A DNA stretch of 64,000 bases, taken from positions 2,852,001-2,916,000 of the forward strand of contig NZ_CP108538.1 of assembly GCF_035994185.1 (NCBI RefSeq), read 5' to 3'. A program made the translations under genes and the position numbers. Below, one piece after another: positions 33,728 through 42,151 of this stretch (positions are counted from its first letter, which is position 1; the number at the start of each line of letters is the position of its first letter). The stretch comes from Streptomyces sp. NBC_01217 (GTDB taxonomy: Bacteria > Actinomycetota > Actinomycetes > Streptomycetales > Streptomycetaceae). Below the pieces are notes generated by a model that was not told where the DNA came from, made no database searches, and saw only the letters and a list, made by a program, of their open reading frames with translations.

Positions 33728-34259
33728 TGATGCCTCCTCGATCTGTCTGCCTATTGACGTCGCCTCAGATGTACCGCTCCACATTAGGACATATCGTGCG
33801 CCACATTCGGGAAGCCCGTTAGGGCCCTGTCGCATCCGACCGATTCAACAGGTCGCAAATCACATTGATGAGGCCCTGCATGGGTGAACTTCACCGAAAC
33901 GCCGATACGCGCGGATCGGGTCGGCGGAGCTCCTTGCCAATCTGATCCGGGTCGTGCTCCTGCGTCGACTCGGTCCACCAAGGCGTCGGTGCCATATAGT
34001 TCATGCCGTGACTTTCTCTCCACCGATTCCGCGATTCCGTTCGACTCCCGTGAATCTCGAATCCACAGTCACTTCAGAAAAGTCATGGACGGAAATTCCA
34101 CCTGGCCGCCGCACCTGCTGGACGCGATCAGCTTTCTGGCTTTTCGGCAGGATCACGACATGCCGGCAGCCTGGAAAGCGCGGTCAGCATGTCAAGGCAG
34201 CGACTGACACCATCTGAGAGGAAGCAGCGGGCCGTGGCGTTCGACAAGGGGCTGGTGCC
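33728..34259. other. Divergent intergenic region
   Basis: About 530 bp between a methyltransferase and an acyltransferase gene. It is less GC-rich than its neighbours (notably 33760-33800 and 34010-34110). No gene or clear repeat is found; promoters for both sides should be here. Confidence 0.45.
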
Positions 34260-34802
34260 ATGAGGTGGCTACGGGCGTGTGCCAACATCCCCCCTCGGTT
34301 GCGCGGTACACGCATCGGAACCGGGTCGTACGTCTCGCCGCGGGCAGTGCTCCAGGAGCATGCCCGCATCGCCATCGGTAAGCGGACTCTCGTCGGCCGC
34401 CTCGTGGAGCTGGTCCCACAGGGCGGTTCCATCACAATCGGCAACGATTGCTCACTGAACAACCACGTCGTCCTCTACGGCGCCGGCGGGATCACCGTAG
34501 GGGACGGGTGCCGCATCGCGACCGGTGTCGTCATCGTCGCCTTCAACCACGGACACGACGACCTCGCCCTCCCCATCCGCCACCAGTCGATCACAGCCCG
34601 AGGCGTCCTCGTCGAGGACGAAGTCTGGATCGGGGCTCGCTCGATCCTGCTGGACGGGGTGACCATCGGGTCGGGCAGCGTGATCGGAGCGGGGTCGGTC
34701 GTCACGCGCGACGTCCCCGAGCACGCAATCGTGGCCGGCAACCCCGCGCGCGTGCTGCGCCGCCGCGGCGCGTCACAGCGCACGGCGGTCGCTACTCCGT
34801 AG
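34260..34802 (+). CDS. Hexapeptide-repeat acyltransferase (LbetaH)
   Basis: A 180-residue left-handed beta-helix acyltransferase. Hexapeptide turns (ITIGNDCSL, ITVGDGCRI, VWIGARSIL, VTIGSGSVIGAGSVV) surround the catalytic His in VIVAFNHGHDD. The tail DVPEHAIVAGNPARVLRRR is typical of serine or galactoside O-acetyltransferases, so it probably acetylates a sugar. No ideal ribosome site. Its end overlaps the end of the next, convergent glycosyltransferase by 11 bp. Confidence 0.88.
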   Translation: MRWLRACANIPPRLRGTRIGTGSYVSPRAVLQEHARIAIGKRTLVGRLVELVPQGGSITIGNDCSLNNHVVLYGAGGITVGDGCRIATGVVIVAFNHGHDDLALPIRHQSITARGVLVEDEVWIGARSILLDGVTIGSGSVIGAGSVVTRDVPEHAIVAGNPARVLRRRGASQRTAVATP

Positions 34803-35955
34803 CCCGGGCCGTGACACGGCGGTAGAGGCCGGCGAGTTCCTCGAGGTTGGCGGCGAAGGCGTGGACCGCGAGGACTTCACGGCGTACGGCGGCCAGGTCC
34901 TCGGGCCGGGGCGGGGACGCCGCCACCCGGCGCAGGCCCTCGGCGAGTGACCCGGCGTCAGGGCGGACCAGCGCGATGCCGGGCCAGCCGGACACGGCAG
35001 CCGGAATACCCCCGACACGGGTCGCCACGACGGGAACGGCCACAGACGCCGCCTCCAACAGGGTTCTCGGCAGCCCTTCGTCCCTCGACGAGATGACGAA
35101 GAGGTCGGCGCGCGCGTACTCCTTCCGCACGTCGTCGACACCACAAGCCCCAAGGAACGTGACCCTGCCCGCGAGACCGAGTCGTTCGGCAAGGGCCACG
35201 AGCCTCGCCTTCTCAGGACCGTCGCCGACGATGCGCAGCCGTGCCGTCGGAACCGTCTCGACAAGCGTGGCCAGCGCCGTAAGGAGGATGTCGTATCCCT
35301 TGGACGGCACGAGCCGCCCGACCGCGAGGAGGGAAAGACCGGGTCCGGCCAGCGGCGGGCCGGTACGGACCGGCGGGTTCTCCCAGACCGGCTGGAGGCG
35401 CGGCGGCACAAGAGCGGAGGGGATGCCGCGCCGCGACAACGCGTCGACCATCGACTGGGCCACCACTCTGCGCTCAGTGGCTCGGCGGGCGAACGTAAGG
35501 ACGGCCCGCGCGAGGACGGCCCTCCGCCAGCGGCCGAGGGAGGCGACCGGCAGGCCGAGGTAGTCGCCGTGGACGTCCATCAGCCAGGGGCGCCTGACGA
35601 CCAGTGACACGACCCATGCCGCCAGCCAGCCCCAGGGCTCTGCCCCGTTGAGGACGACGGTCTCGCCCCTGCGGGCGGCCGCCCGCGCGAGGCGCACCCC
35701 GAGACGCACCGATCGGGCCACCCAGAGCAGGGACTGCAGCCCCGGGCGGCGCGGGTGCCGTACCACGTGCATCGAACCGCGGTCACACCCCAGGTGCGGG
35801 CCCGCCCAGATGCACCAGGCGTGACCGAGCCGGTCGGCCAGCGCGTTCCACGATCGGAAGTCGGCGGAGTCCTCAAGGTCGGGCTGCCGGTGGCCCGAGA
35901 TGGTCACGACGGTGATGCGCTGTCGTTCCATGGGGACGGCGGAGTGGGTGGTCAT
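34792..35955 (-). CDS. GT4-family glycosyltransferase
   Basis: A 387-residue GT-B enzyme. N-domain begins ITVVTISGHRQPDLEDSADF with SWNALADRLGHAWCIWAGP; donor domain has LLAVGRLVPSKGYDILLTAL, LRIVGDGPEKARL and SSRDEGLPRTLLEAASVAVPVV. ATG 35955 has AGGAGG 5 bases ahead; the frame runs open to 36021. Directly upstream, on the same strand, lies a decayed duplicate of its first third. Confidence 0.9.
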   Translation of the reverse strand: MTTHSAVPMERQRITVVTISGHRQPDLEDSADFRSWNALADRLGHAWCIWAGPHLGCDRGSMHVVRHPRRPGLQSLLWVARSVRLGVRLARAAARRGETVVLNGAEPWGWLAAWVVSLVVRRPWLMDVHGDYLGLPVASLGRWRRAVLARAVLTFARRATERRVVAQSMVDALSRRGIPSALVPPRLQPVWENPPVRTGPPLAGPGLSLLAVGRLVPSKGYDILLTALATLVETVPTARLRIVGDGPEKARLVALAERLGLAGRVTFLGACGVDDVRKEYARADLFVISSRDEGLPRTLLEAASVAVPVVATRVGGIPAAVSGWPGIALVRPDAGSLAEGLRRVAASPPRPEDLAAVRREVLAVHAFAANLEELAGLYRRVTARATE

Positions 35956-35989
35956 CACACCTCCTGGATCCGGTAGCGGGTCGGCAGGG

Positions 35990-36281
35990 GCAAAAGGTCC
36001 TCCGGTGCCGGCCGTGCCCACGCGTGGCCCTCTGGCCCGGCGAGCTCGGCAGCCCTGTAGTGGCCCCGAGCAGAGCGGTGCGGCGCGGCCGTCGGAGCAC
36101 GTTCATCGGCCGTCGTCGACAGGTCGAAGGCGGGCCCGCCCAGATGCACCGGACGCGGCCCGGCGGTCGTCCAGCGCGTTCCAGCTGTGGACGTCCGCAA
36201 AGTTGTCGACGTTCGCCCGGCGGCACCCCGGGATCGTCACAGCGGTGAGCCCGGGCCGCGTCAGGTCCGTGGCGACGGGCA
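35990..36281 (-). pseudogene. N-terminal remnant of a duplicated glycosyltransferase
   Basis: Starting from ATG 36281 the sequence reads MPVATDLTRPGLTAVTIPGC then RRANVDNFADVHSWNALDD, aligning with the intact neighbour (ITVVTISGHRQPDLEDSADF, RSWNALADR). One frameshift later it reads VRCIWAGP and MNVLRRPRR, matching CIWAGP and MHVVRHPRR. A 19-base identical DNA block containing CCCGCCCAGATGCACC lies in both copies. The remaining three-quarters of the gene is absent. Confidence 0.75.
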
Positions 36282-36291
36282 TGCGTGGCGG

Positions 36292-36990
36292 TCATGAGGC
36301 ACTGAGGTGGTAGCCGGACAGCAGCGGCGACAGCTCGGCGGGGGCGAGCCGCGACCAGGCATCGACGGCCGACAGACACGGTACGAAGGGATCGCAGCCC
36401 TGAGCGTACGTCGGATGGTCGAAGTTGAAGAACCGTACCGTGATCCCGTGCTCGGCGAAGGCGTCAAGGTCCAGGTAGTCGCGCCCTGAGGGCCCCGCGA
36501 GGTACTCGTCGGCGCCTACCGCCCGGCACAGGTTGACGATCAGCTCGGACTTGGTTCCGGTGGCGCCGAGTTCGGAGGAACGGACCGTCGGCACCTTGAC
36601 GTCGAACTGCGCCAGCAGCCAATCTGCAACGTCGAGATTGAGGTCGGCCAGCAAGCCGCCGGGCGCTGCCGAATCGATCACGGACAGCAGGTCTCCGATA
36701 CGGTCCGTGCCCGGGGTCCCGGACGCCGCCTGGATCAGGCGTCCGCGGTAGCGCCGCCGCCAGGAGGGCAACTCGCAGATCCGCACATCACAGATCCGCG
36801 TGCCGAACGGGGCAGTCACCGGAACGGTCAGCCAGGTGGGCCGGCCGTCCAGCAGGACCCGGTTGCGGTTTTGGAAGTAGTTCTTCCGGTACGGCACCGA
36901 GTCGAGAACGATCCACAGGTCCGACGCGGCGACCTTGCTCAGGAGGCCGAGCCACGGCAGGTGTTCGGGCTGGTGGACGGTGACCCTCAT
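36292..36990 (-). CDS. WbqC-family protein
   Basis: A 232-residue protein of the WbqC-like family found in polysaccharide and antibiotic sugar loci. The signature is MRVTVHQPEHLPWLGLLSKV at the start and RKNYFQNRNRVLLDG near residue 40; FFNFDHPTYAQG lies towards the end. Members are thought to modify amino sugars, but the reaction is not settled. Its ATG overlaps the TGA of the PIG-L gene (ATGA), so they are coupled. Confidence 0.87.
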   Translation of the reverse strand: MRVTVHQPEHLPWLGLLSKVAASDLWIVLDSVPYRKNYFQNRNRVLLDGRPTWLTVPVTAPFGTRICDVRICELPSWRRRYRGRLIQAASGTPGTDRIGDLLSVIDSAAPGGLLADLNLDVADWLLAQFDVKVPTVRSSELGATGTKSELIVNLCRAVGADEYLAGPSGRDYLDLDAFAEHGITVRFFNFDHPTYAQGCDPFVPCLSAVDAWSRLAPAELSPLLSGYHLSAS

Positions 36991-37655
36991 ACCAGCACGC
37001 CCTCCAGCCGGGACACCTCGAACGCCTCGCCGTACCGGGCTCGCATCTCGTAACCGCGGTACCGGGAGCGGGCCTCGACGCCTTCGATCCACTGCTCGCC
37101 GTACTTGGCGTACTCCGACCGGTGTTGCCGCAGGGCCTGCAGCTTCTTCTCGATGGTTTCGTCAATGTTCATGTAGAGCTGCGGGCGGAAGCCGACATAG
37201 CTGCGGCCCGACGGGGTGATGGGCTCGTACATGACGACGGAGTTGTAGTACCGGCCTGCCGCGATGGTCGCGAGTGCTGTGTTGGCATGAGACCGATGGG
37301 TATCGAACGGCCAGTGCGTGAAGATCATCGTCGGACGGAACTCATCGACGACCTTGTTGATCGACTCCACGACGGTCGAGTGGTTTTCCACGTCCTTGGC
37401 TGGGAACGACAGAACGTCGATCTCCTTGACGCCGAGCGTCGCGGCGGCTTCCCGGCCCTCCGCCACCGCCACGCCGGCATCGCGGAAGTGGCTCCCGTCG
37501 TAGCTGGTGTAGTCCGATGGGCTCATCACCAGAAAGCGCACCTGTGCTCCCGCCTCGACGAGGCGGGCGGCGGTCCCTCCGGCCGCCAGCTCGATGTCGT
37601 CGAGATGAGCCCCCACGAACAGACTGCGCTCGAACATCGGGTTGCTGCAGAACAT
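36987..37655 (-). CDS. PIG-L family deacetylase
   Basis: A 222-residue zinc-dependent N-deacetylase. Metal-binding motifs are AHLDDIELAAGG (His-x-Asp-Asp, residues 16-27) and HWPFDTHRSHANT (about 113-125). Substrates in this family are GlcNAc-containing molecules. ATG 37655 has GAGGAAG ahead. It sits between a GNAT acetyltransferase and WbqC, so it may remove an acetyl group from an amino sugar that the neighbours then re-modify. Confidence 0.9.
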   Translation of the reverse strand: MFCSNPMFERSLFVGAHLDDIELAAGGTAARLVEAGAQVRFLVMSPSDYTSYDGSHFRDAGVAVAEGREAAATLGVKEIDVLSFPAKDVENHSTVVESINKVVDEFRPTMIFTHWPFDTHRSHANTALATIAAGRYYNSVVMYEPITPSGRSYVGFRPQLYMNIDETIEKKLQALRQHRSEYAKYGEQWIEGVEARSRYRGYEMRARYGEAFEVSRLEGVLV

Positions 37656-37678
37656 TACGTCTTCCTCTCGGGAAGTGG

Positions 37679-38155
37679 TCACCGATGGAATGGTGTGCCA
37701 GTCGCCAGGGACAACTTGCCCTCCGGCGTGGTGCCGGTGACGCGAAAGCCCGCACGTGCGTAGACAGCAAGCGCCGACTGGTTGTGGGGGTCGCAGATGA
37801 GGGTGACGACGCCGGACGCCCGCGCCAGAAGGAGCGCCAGCAGCCGAGAGGCGATGCCGAGGCCCTGGTGGCGAGGGTCGGTGGCCACGCGGTGAATGTG
37901 CGCGCCGTCGGGACATCGGGAGGCAATCAGGAATCCGATCGGTTTCCCCGATGCCATCGCAACGAGACTCAGCTCCCGCTTTCCGGGTAGGTCTCGGGCG
38001 AAATTCTCGACTCGCCACGGACCGGTGTCGTAGTGGCTGCTTGCCCGGTGCACGCGCTGCTCCAACTCGACGAGCGCGCCCAGCAGTTCATCCGCGACAT
38101 CGCCGAGGCGATGCAGCTCATGGACGGACTGCCGGATGGCAGCCGTCCTCGTCAT
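37679..38155 (-). CDS. GNAT-family N-acetyltransferase
   Basis: A 158-residue acyltransferase with the acetyl-CoA loop HRVATDPRHQGLGIASRLLAL (Q/R-x-x-G-x-G/A) at about 92-112 and NQSALAVYARAGF near 126. An alternative ATG at 38164 adds three residues. It starts the GNAT / PIG-L / WbqC operon; 23 bp separate it from the deacetylase. Confidence 0.85.
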   Translation of the reverse strand: MTRTAAIRQSVHELHRLGDVADELLGALVELEQRVHRASSHYDTGPWRVENFARDLPGKRELSLVAMASGKPIGFLIASRCPDGAHIHRVATDPRHQGLGIASRLLALLLARASGVVTLICDPHNQSALAVYARAGFRVTGTTPEGKLSLATGTPFHR

Positions 38156-38332
38156 GCTGTGCATCCAAGGCCCCCGAGGTCGCCGCTTTGGCACGAGCGT
38201 CGCAGGGTGGAGGCAGGAGGAGGCGTCGGCGGGCCGATCCGGGCACATCAGTACACTCCGACGGCGTACTGGGGACGCGGGCTCCCGCGTGCCGTATACA
38301 CAGTTCCGCGCCGCGCCGCCACACTCGGCCCG

Positions 38333-39757
38333 GTGACATTGCCGAGGACGCACCCGAAGCTGCCCTTCCGACAGGAAAGAGAGCAGGAGCCGCGGACCCT
38401 GTCCTGGCGAACCGTGCTGCTCATGGTCGGCGCCGCAATTTCCGTGCCGGTGACCAGCGCGCTTCAGAGCACGCACACGTACCGGGGCCCCGGTGCACCA
38501 ACGGCCGTCCCCGACGGGGCTTCGCTGGCGAACGTCATGGGCTCGGCATGGCCGGTGGCGGCGACGTTGGTGACCCTGACCACGCTCGGGATGGTCCTGC
38601 CGCCCGCACTTCTACTGACCGGCGCCATCGTGTTGAGCCATGGGCTCGGAATCGCCGCTCTGCAAGCCCCGCTCGCGGGTCCGCTGCTCATCAGCGACGT
38701 GCTGTTGCTCATCCACCTGCTGCGTGTTGTCGCACAGCGACGTACAACAGCGGTACGCAGCGGATGGGTCAGCCTGTGGCTCGCACTGTTCCTGGCCTGG
38801 TCCTTCCTGGCCACGCTTTTCGCAGGCATGACCGTCACACCGTTGCTCCGGATCGCCGTCTACTGTGCGGTGTTTCTTCTCCTGTCACGCCGGGGGACGG
38901 ATCGGAGGCTCGTCTACCTCGGCGTACTGTGCTACGCCCTCACCAACCTTGTCGGCGGGGTGCTGGAAGGGCAGCCGCGGCTCGTCGGGATGGACATCGG
39001 CGACCCATTTCAGACCGGCGCGCTTCTGCTGGCCGCGCTGTGTCCGCTACTCACCTCCGAACTGCGGTTCAGGGGAGGGCGGTTCGTCGGCGCGGTACTC
39101 CTTTGCGGGATCTTCCTGACGCAGACACGCAGCGTGTGGTTCGCCACCGTCGTCGTGCTTGTCGTCTGGGCGCAAAAGAAGCTTTCAGCGGCCAGGATCG
39201 TCACTATTCTCGCAGGCCTCGGGCTGGCAGGGCTGCAGATGGTCGACCTGGTCACACAGTGGTTGGACCTCAACACCTTCAGCGCGGTTCTCCGTAGGCA
39301 GAGCGTCATCAACGGAATCAGCTCCGGCCTGAAGAATCCCGCCTTCGGGAGCGGATGGGGCCACGTGTCGTCAATGGTCCATTTTCAGGGCTGGAACGCA
39401 ATCCGGCAGGTCATGCCGTACAACCTGTTCGTCTATGTTTTTGCCTCGGTAGGTCTGCCCGCGCTGCTGGCGCTCGTGTTGTTCCTGGGAGAGCTGCTCC
39501 GGCGTCTGGCATGCCGACGGGGGGCGCCTTTGCTGTTCACCGTCGCCATGCTCTCCATGTCCTTGACGGAGATGACCCTGTACGCGGGGTCGATGCAGAC
39601 GCTGCTTTTCTTCGTCTACGCGGGCATGGGGCTCGGCCCGGCATGGGGAGAGCGCCAAGATGCGGACCCGAAGCAACTCGAACCGGTGACCGAGCTCAGG
39701 AACATCAGGCCGAGAGAGCACCGCGCGAAGGCCGACGTCATGCGGTGTACGCCGTAG
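38333..39757 (+). CDS. O-antigen ligase/polymerase-like membrane protein
   Basis: A 474-residue integral membrane protein with about ten segments and a large loop (LTQTRSVWFATVVVLVVW, then GSGWGHVSSMVHFQGWNAI) like the Wzy/WaaL family. The loop has Arg/His residues as found in the active site of that family, but sequence conservation is always low. It would polymerise repeat units or ligate the chain. GTG 38333 is tentative; no strong ribosome site is seen. Confidence 0.75.
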   Translation: MTLPRTHPKLPFRQEREQEPRTLSWRTVLLMVGAAISVPVTSALQSTHTYRGPGAPTAVPDGASLANVMGSAWPVAATLVTLTTLGMVLPPALLLTGAIVLSHGLGIAALQAPLAGPLLISDVLLLIHLLRVVAQRRTTAVRSGWVSLWLALFLAWSFLATLFAGMTVTPLLRIAVYCAVFLLLSRRGTDRRLVYLGVLCYALTNLVGGVLEGQPRLVGMDIGDPFQTGALLLAALCPLLTSELRFRGGRFVGAVLLCGIFLTQTRSVWFATVVVLVVWAQKKLSAARIVTILAGLGLAGLQMVDLVTQWLDLNTFSAVLRRQSVINGISSGLKNPAFGSGWGHVSSMVHFQGWNAIRQVMPYNLFVYVFASVGLPALLALVLFLGELLRRLACRRGAPLLFTVAMLSMSLTEMTLYAGSMQTLLFFVYAGMGLGPAWGERQDADPKQLEPVTELRNIRPREHRAKADVMRCTP

Positions 39758-39885
39758 GTGTGCCCCTCTCGCGGCAGATGGCACGTCGTCAGCGTCACGT
39801 CGGCCAAACAGGTAAGTATGGGTCACATCCTGAGTTTTGTGTCAGTGCCCGCCCCAGCGGTTGGCCAGTAACGCGGTGAGGCTGA

Positions 39886-41094
39886 ATGGTGATTCCCCGA
39901 GATCGAGCCACCGATGCCGCACCTTCCCGCATCCGAGTGATGAGGGTCATCGCCCGTATGAACGTGGGCGGTCCGGCCCTGCAGGTCTCCACGCTGATGC
40001 GCGGGCTCGACAGCGCACTGTTCGATCACCGGCTGTACGCGGGGTTCGTGGGCCCGGACGAGGCCGACTACGTGGATCAGCGGGCTCCGGATGTTCAGGT
40101 CTGCCGGGTTCCCGCCCTGGGCCGGGCCGTGCGGCCCACCGACGACCTGCGCGCCCTGTCAGAACTGACCGCCGCCATGCGCCGCTTCCGTCCGCACATC
40201 GTGCACACGCACACCGCCAAGGCGGGAGCACTCGGACGTACGGCGGCCGTGCTCGCGCGGGTACCGGTACGCGTGCACACGTTCCACGGCCACCTCCTGC
40301 AGGGCTACTTCTCACCGGCGAAGACCCGGCTGGTGGTGCAGGCCGAGCGCAGCCTGGCCTCTTTCACCGACCGCCTGGTGGCGGTAGGACGCAGCGTCCG
40401 CGACGACCTCCTGGCCGCCGGCATCGGCCGGCCCGACCAATACGCCGTAGTGCCGCCCGGCACCAGGCCGGCCGCATCGCCGGGCCGCTCGGAGGCGCGC
40501 AAGCAACTCGGCATCCCCGAGGACAGCCTCGTCGTTGCCTATGTGGGGCGAGTGACCAGGATCAAGCGGCCCGATCGGTTCCTGTCGGTGGTCCGGGAGG
40601 TACGTCGCGCCGTTCCGACCGCTCAATTCCTGGTGTGCGGGGACGGAGACCTGTGCGGCGATCTGGAAGCAGCGGCCGATGCGCGCGACTCGCTCCACCT
40701 GCTGGGCTGGCGCGCCGATGTGGAGACCGTCTACGCCGCCGCGGACCTGGTGCTGCTCACCTCGGACAACGAGGGCATGCCGGTCAGCCTCATCGAAGCG
40801 GGAATGGCCGGGGTGCCGGCCGTGGCCACAAACGTGGGCAGCGTGGCGGAGGTGGTCCGGGACGGGCAGACCGGGCTACTGGCCCGGCCCGACGCCGGTG
40901 CGCTCACCCGCCACACCGTCAGGATTCTCCGCGACGGCCGGCTCCGCCGCCGGATGGGAGAGCAGGCCCGCGCCTGGACATCACAGCAGTTCGGGGCTGA
41001 GCGCCTCGTGCAGGACACCCACGACCTTTATACCTCCATCGCCGTCGCACGCGGCTGGTGGCCGGCAGCCCTACCGAAAGGTGCGAACCGTTGA
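39886..41094 (+). CDS. GT4-family glycosyltransferase
   Basis: A 402-residue GT-B enzyme. It has MRVIARMNVGGPALQVSTLM (N-domain), HIVHTHTAKAGALGRTAA, VAYVGRVTRIKRPDRFLSVV, FLVCGDGDL and SDNEGMPVSLIEAGMAGVPAV (EX7E). The NVGGPA and HTHTAKAG motifs recall transferases acting early on undecaprenyl-linked sugars. The end overlaps the next gene (TTGA at 41091-41094), so it is coupled to the epimerase. Confidence 0.92.
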   Translation: MVIPRDRATDAAPSRIRVMRVIARMNVGGPALQVSTLMRGLDSALFDHRLYAGFVGPDEADYVDQRAPDVQVCRVPALGRAVRPTDDLRALSELTAAMRRFRPHIVHTHTAKAGALGRTAAVLARVPVRVHTFHGHLLQGYFSPAKTRLVVQAERSLASFTDRLVAVGRSVRDDLLAAGIGRPDQYAVVPPGTRPAASPGRSEARKQLGIPEDSLVVAYVGRVTRIKRPDRFLSVVREVRRAVPTAQFLVCGDGDLCGDLEAAADARDSLHLLGWRADVETVYAAADLVLLTSDNEGMPVSLIEAGMAGVPAVATNVGSVAEVVRDGQTGLLARPDAGALTRHTVRILRDGRLRRRMGEQARAWTSQQFGAERLVQDTHDLYTSIAVARGWWPAALPKGANR

Positions 41095-42029
41095 ACGTCG
41101 TAGTGACCGGAGGCGCCGGATTCATCGGGGCGAACCTGTGCCGTGAACTGGCCTCCCGCCCTTCCGTCGGCAAGGTCATCGCCCTGGACGACCTGAGTAC
41201 CGGTACGGCGGCCAATATCGCCGGCACGGACGTGGAACTGGTCGAGGGCAGCATCCTCGACCGCGACCTGCTCGAGGATGTGCTGGCCGGGGCGGACGCA
41301 GTGGTCCATCTGGCCGCGCGGCCGTCCGTGCCGCGTTCCCTGGCAGATCCGTTCGCGAGCCACGAAGTTAACGCCACCGGAACCATGTGCGTTCTGGAAG
41401 CATGCCGCCGCAGGAACACCCACCTGGTCGCCGCGTCCTCGTCGTCGGTGTACGGCTCGGTCACCGACCTGCCCAAACACGAGGGTCTGCCGACCCGCCC
41501 GCTCAGCCCGTACGCCGCCAGCAAGCTTGCGGCCGAGTCCTACGTGCTCGCCTACGGACCGGCTTTCGGCCTCCCGGCCCTTGCCTTCCGCTTCTTCAAC
41601 GTCTACGGCCCGCTGCAGCCTGCCGGACACGCCTATGCCGCGGTCGTTCCGTCCTTCATCGATGCGGCGCTGCGCGGAGAGCCGTTGACGGTCTTCGGCG
41701 ACGGCCACCAGACCCGCGACTTCACCTACGTCGGAACGGTCGCCCGGGTGCTCGCCGACGCCGTCCTGCAGAAGGTGACGTGCGCGAGCCCGGTCAACCT
41801 GGCCTTCGGTAGCCGGGTCAGCGTCCTGGAGCTCGCCCATCACCTCGCCAAATCACTGGAGTTGGCGGTCGAGATCCGCCACGTGGAGCCCCGCCGCGGC
41901 GATGTGCGGGACTCCCAAGCCGACGACGGGGTGCTGCGCAGCCTCTTCACGAATCTCACGGCGGTTCCGCTGGAGACGGGACTGGCCGAGACGGTCCAGT
42001 GGTTCCGTTCCCTGCCGGCGTACGCGTAG
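41091..42029 (+). CDS. NAD-dependent nucleotide-sugar epimerase/dehydratase (SDR)
   Basis: A 312-residue extended SDR: VVTGGAGFIGANLCREL at the start, Ser in VAASSSSVYGSV, Tyr/Lys in LSPYAASKLAAES, and FRFFNVYGPLQ. A TTG start at 41091 is preferred: it overlaps the previous stop, has GAAAGG nine bases ahead, and gives a correct N-terminus; GTG 41058 would add 11 residues. It probably makes a specific UDP-sugar for the locus. Confidence 0.87.
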   Translation: MNVVVTGGAGFIGANLCRELASRPSVGKVIALDDLSTGTAANIAGTDVELVEGSILDRDLLEDVLAGADAVVHLAARPSVPRSLADPFASHEVNATGTMCVLEACRRRNTHLVAASSSSVYGSVTDLPKHEGLPTRPLSPYAASKLAAESYVLAYGPAFGLPALAFRFFNVYGPLQPAGHAYAAVVPSFIDAALRGEPLTVFGDGHQTRDFTYVGTVARVLADAVLQKVTCASPVNLAFGSRVSVLELAHHLAKSLELAVEIRHVEPRRGDVRDSQADDGVLRSLFTNLTAVPLETGLAETVQWFRSLPAYA

Positions 42030-42115
42030 CAGATCGGCATGCGGCACCGCGGGCGGGATGCCGGCGGAGGCGTCCCGGACCGAAACCCACCGGCAGCGAC
42101 GACGATCCTGCGAAC

Positions 42116-42151
42116 GGGCGATGATGCCGCTACGTCACGGCGTCATCGCCC
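42116..42151. terminator. Bidirectional hairpin terminator
   Basis: A 14-bp stem with one G-U pair (42116-42129 with 42138-42151) and an 8-base loop, located where the epimerase and the convergent flippase transcripts meet; it overlaps the flippase stop codon. Confidence 0.7.
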
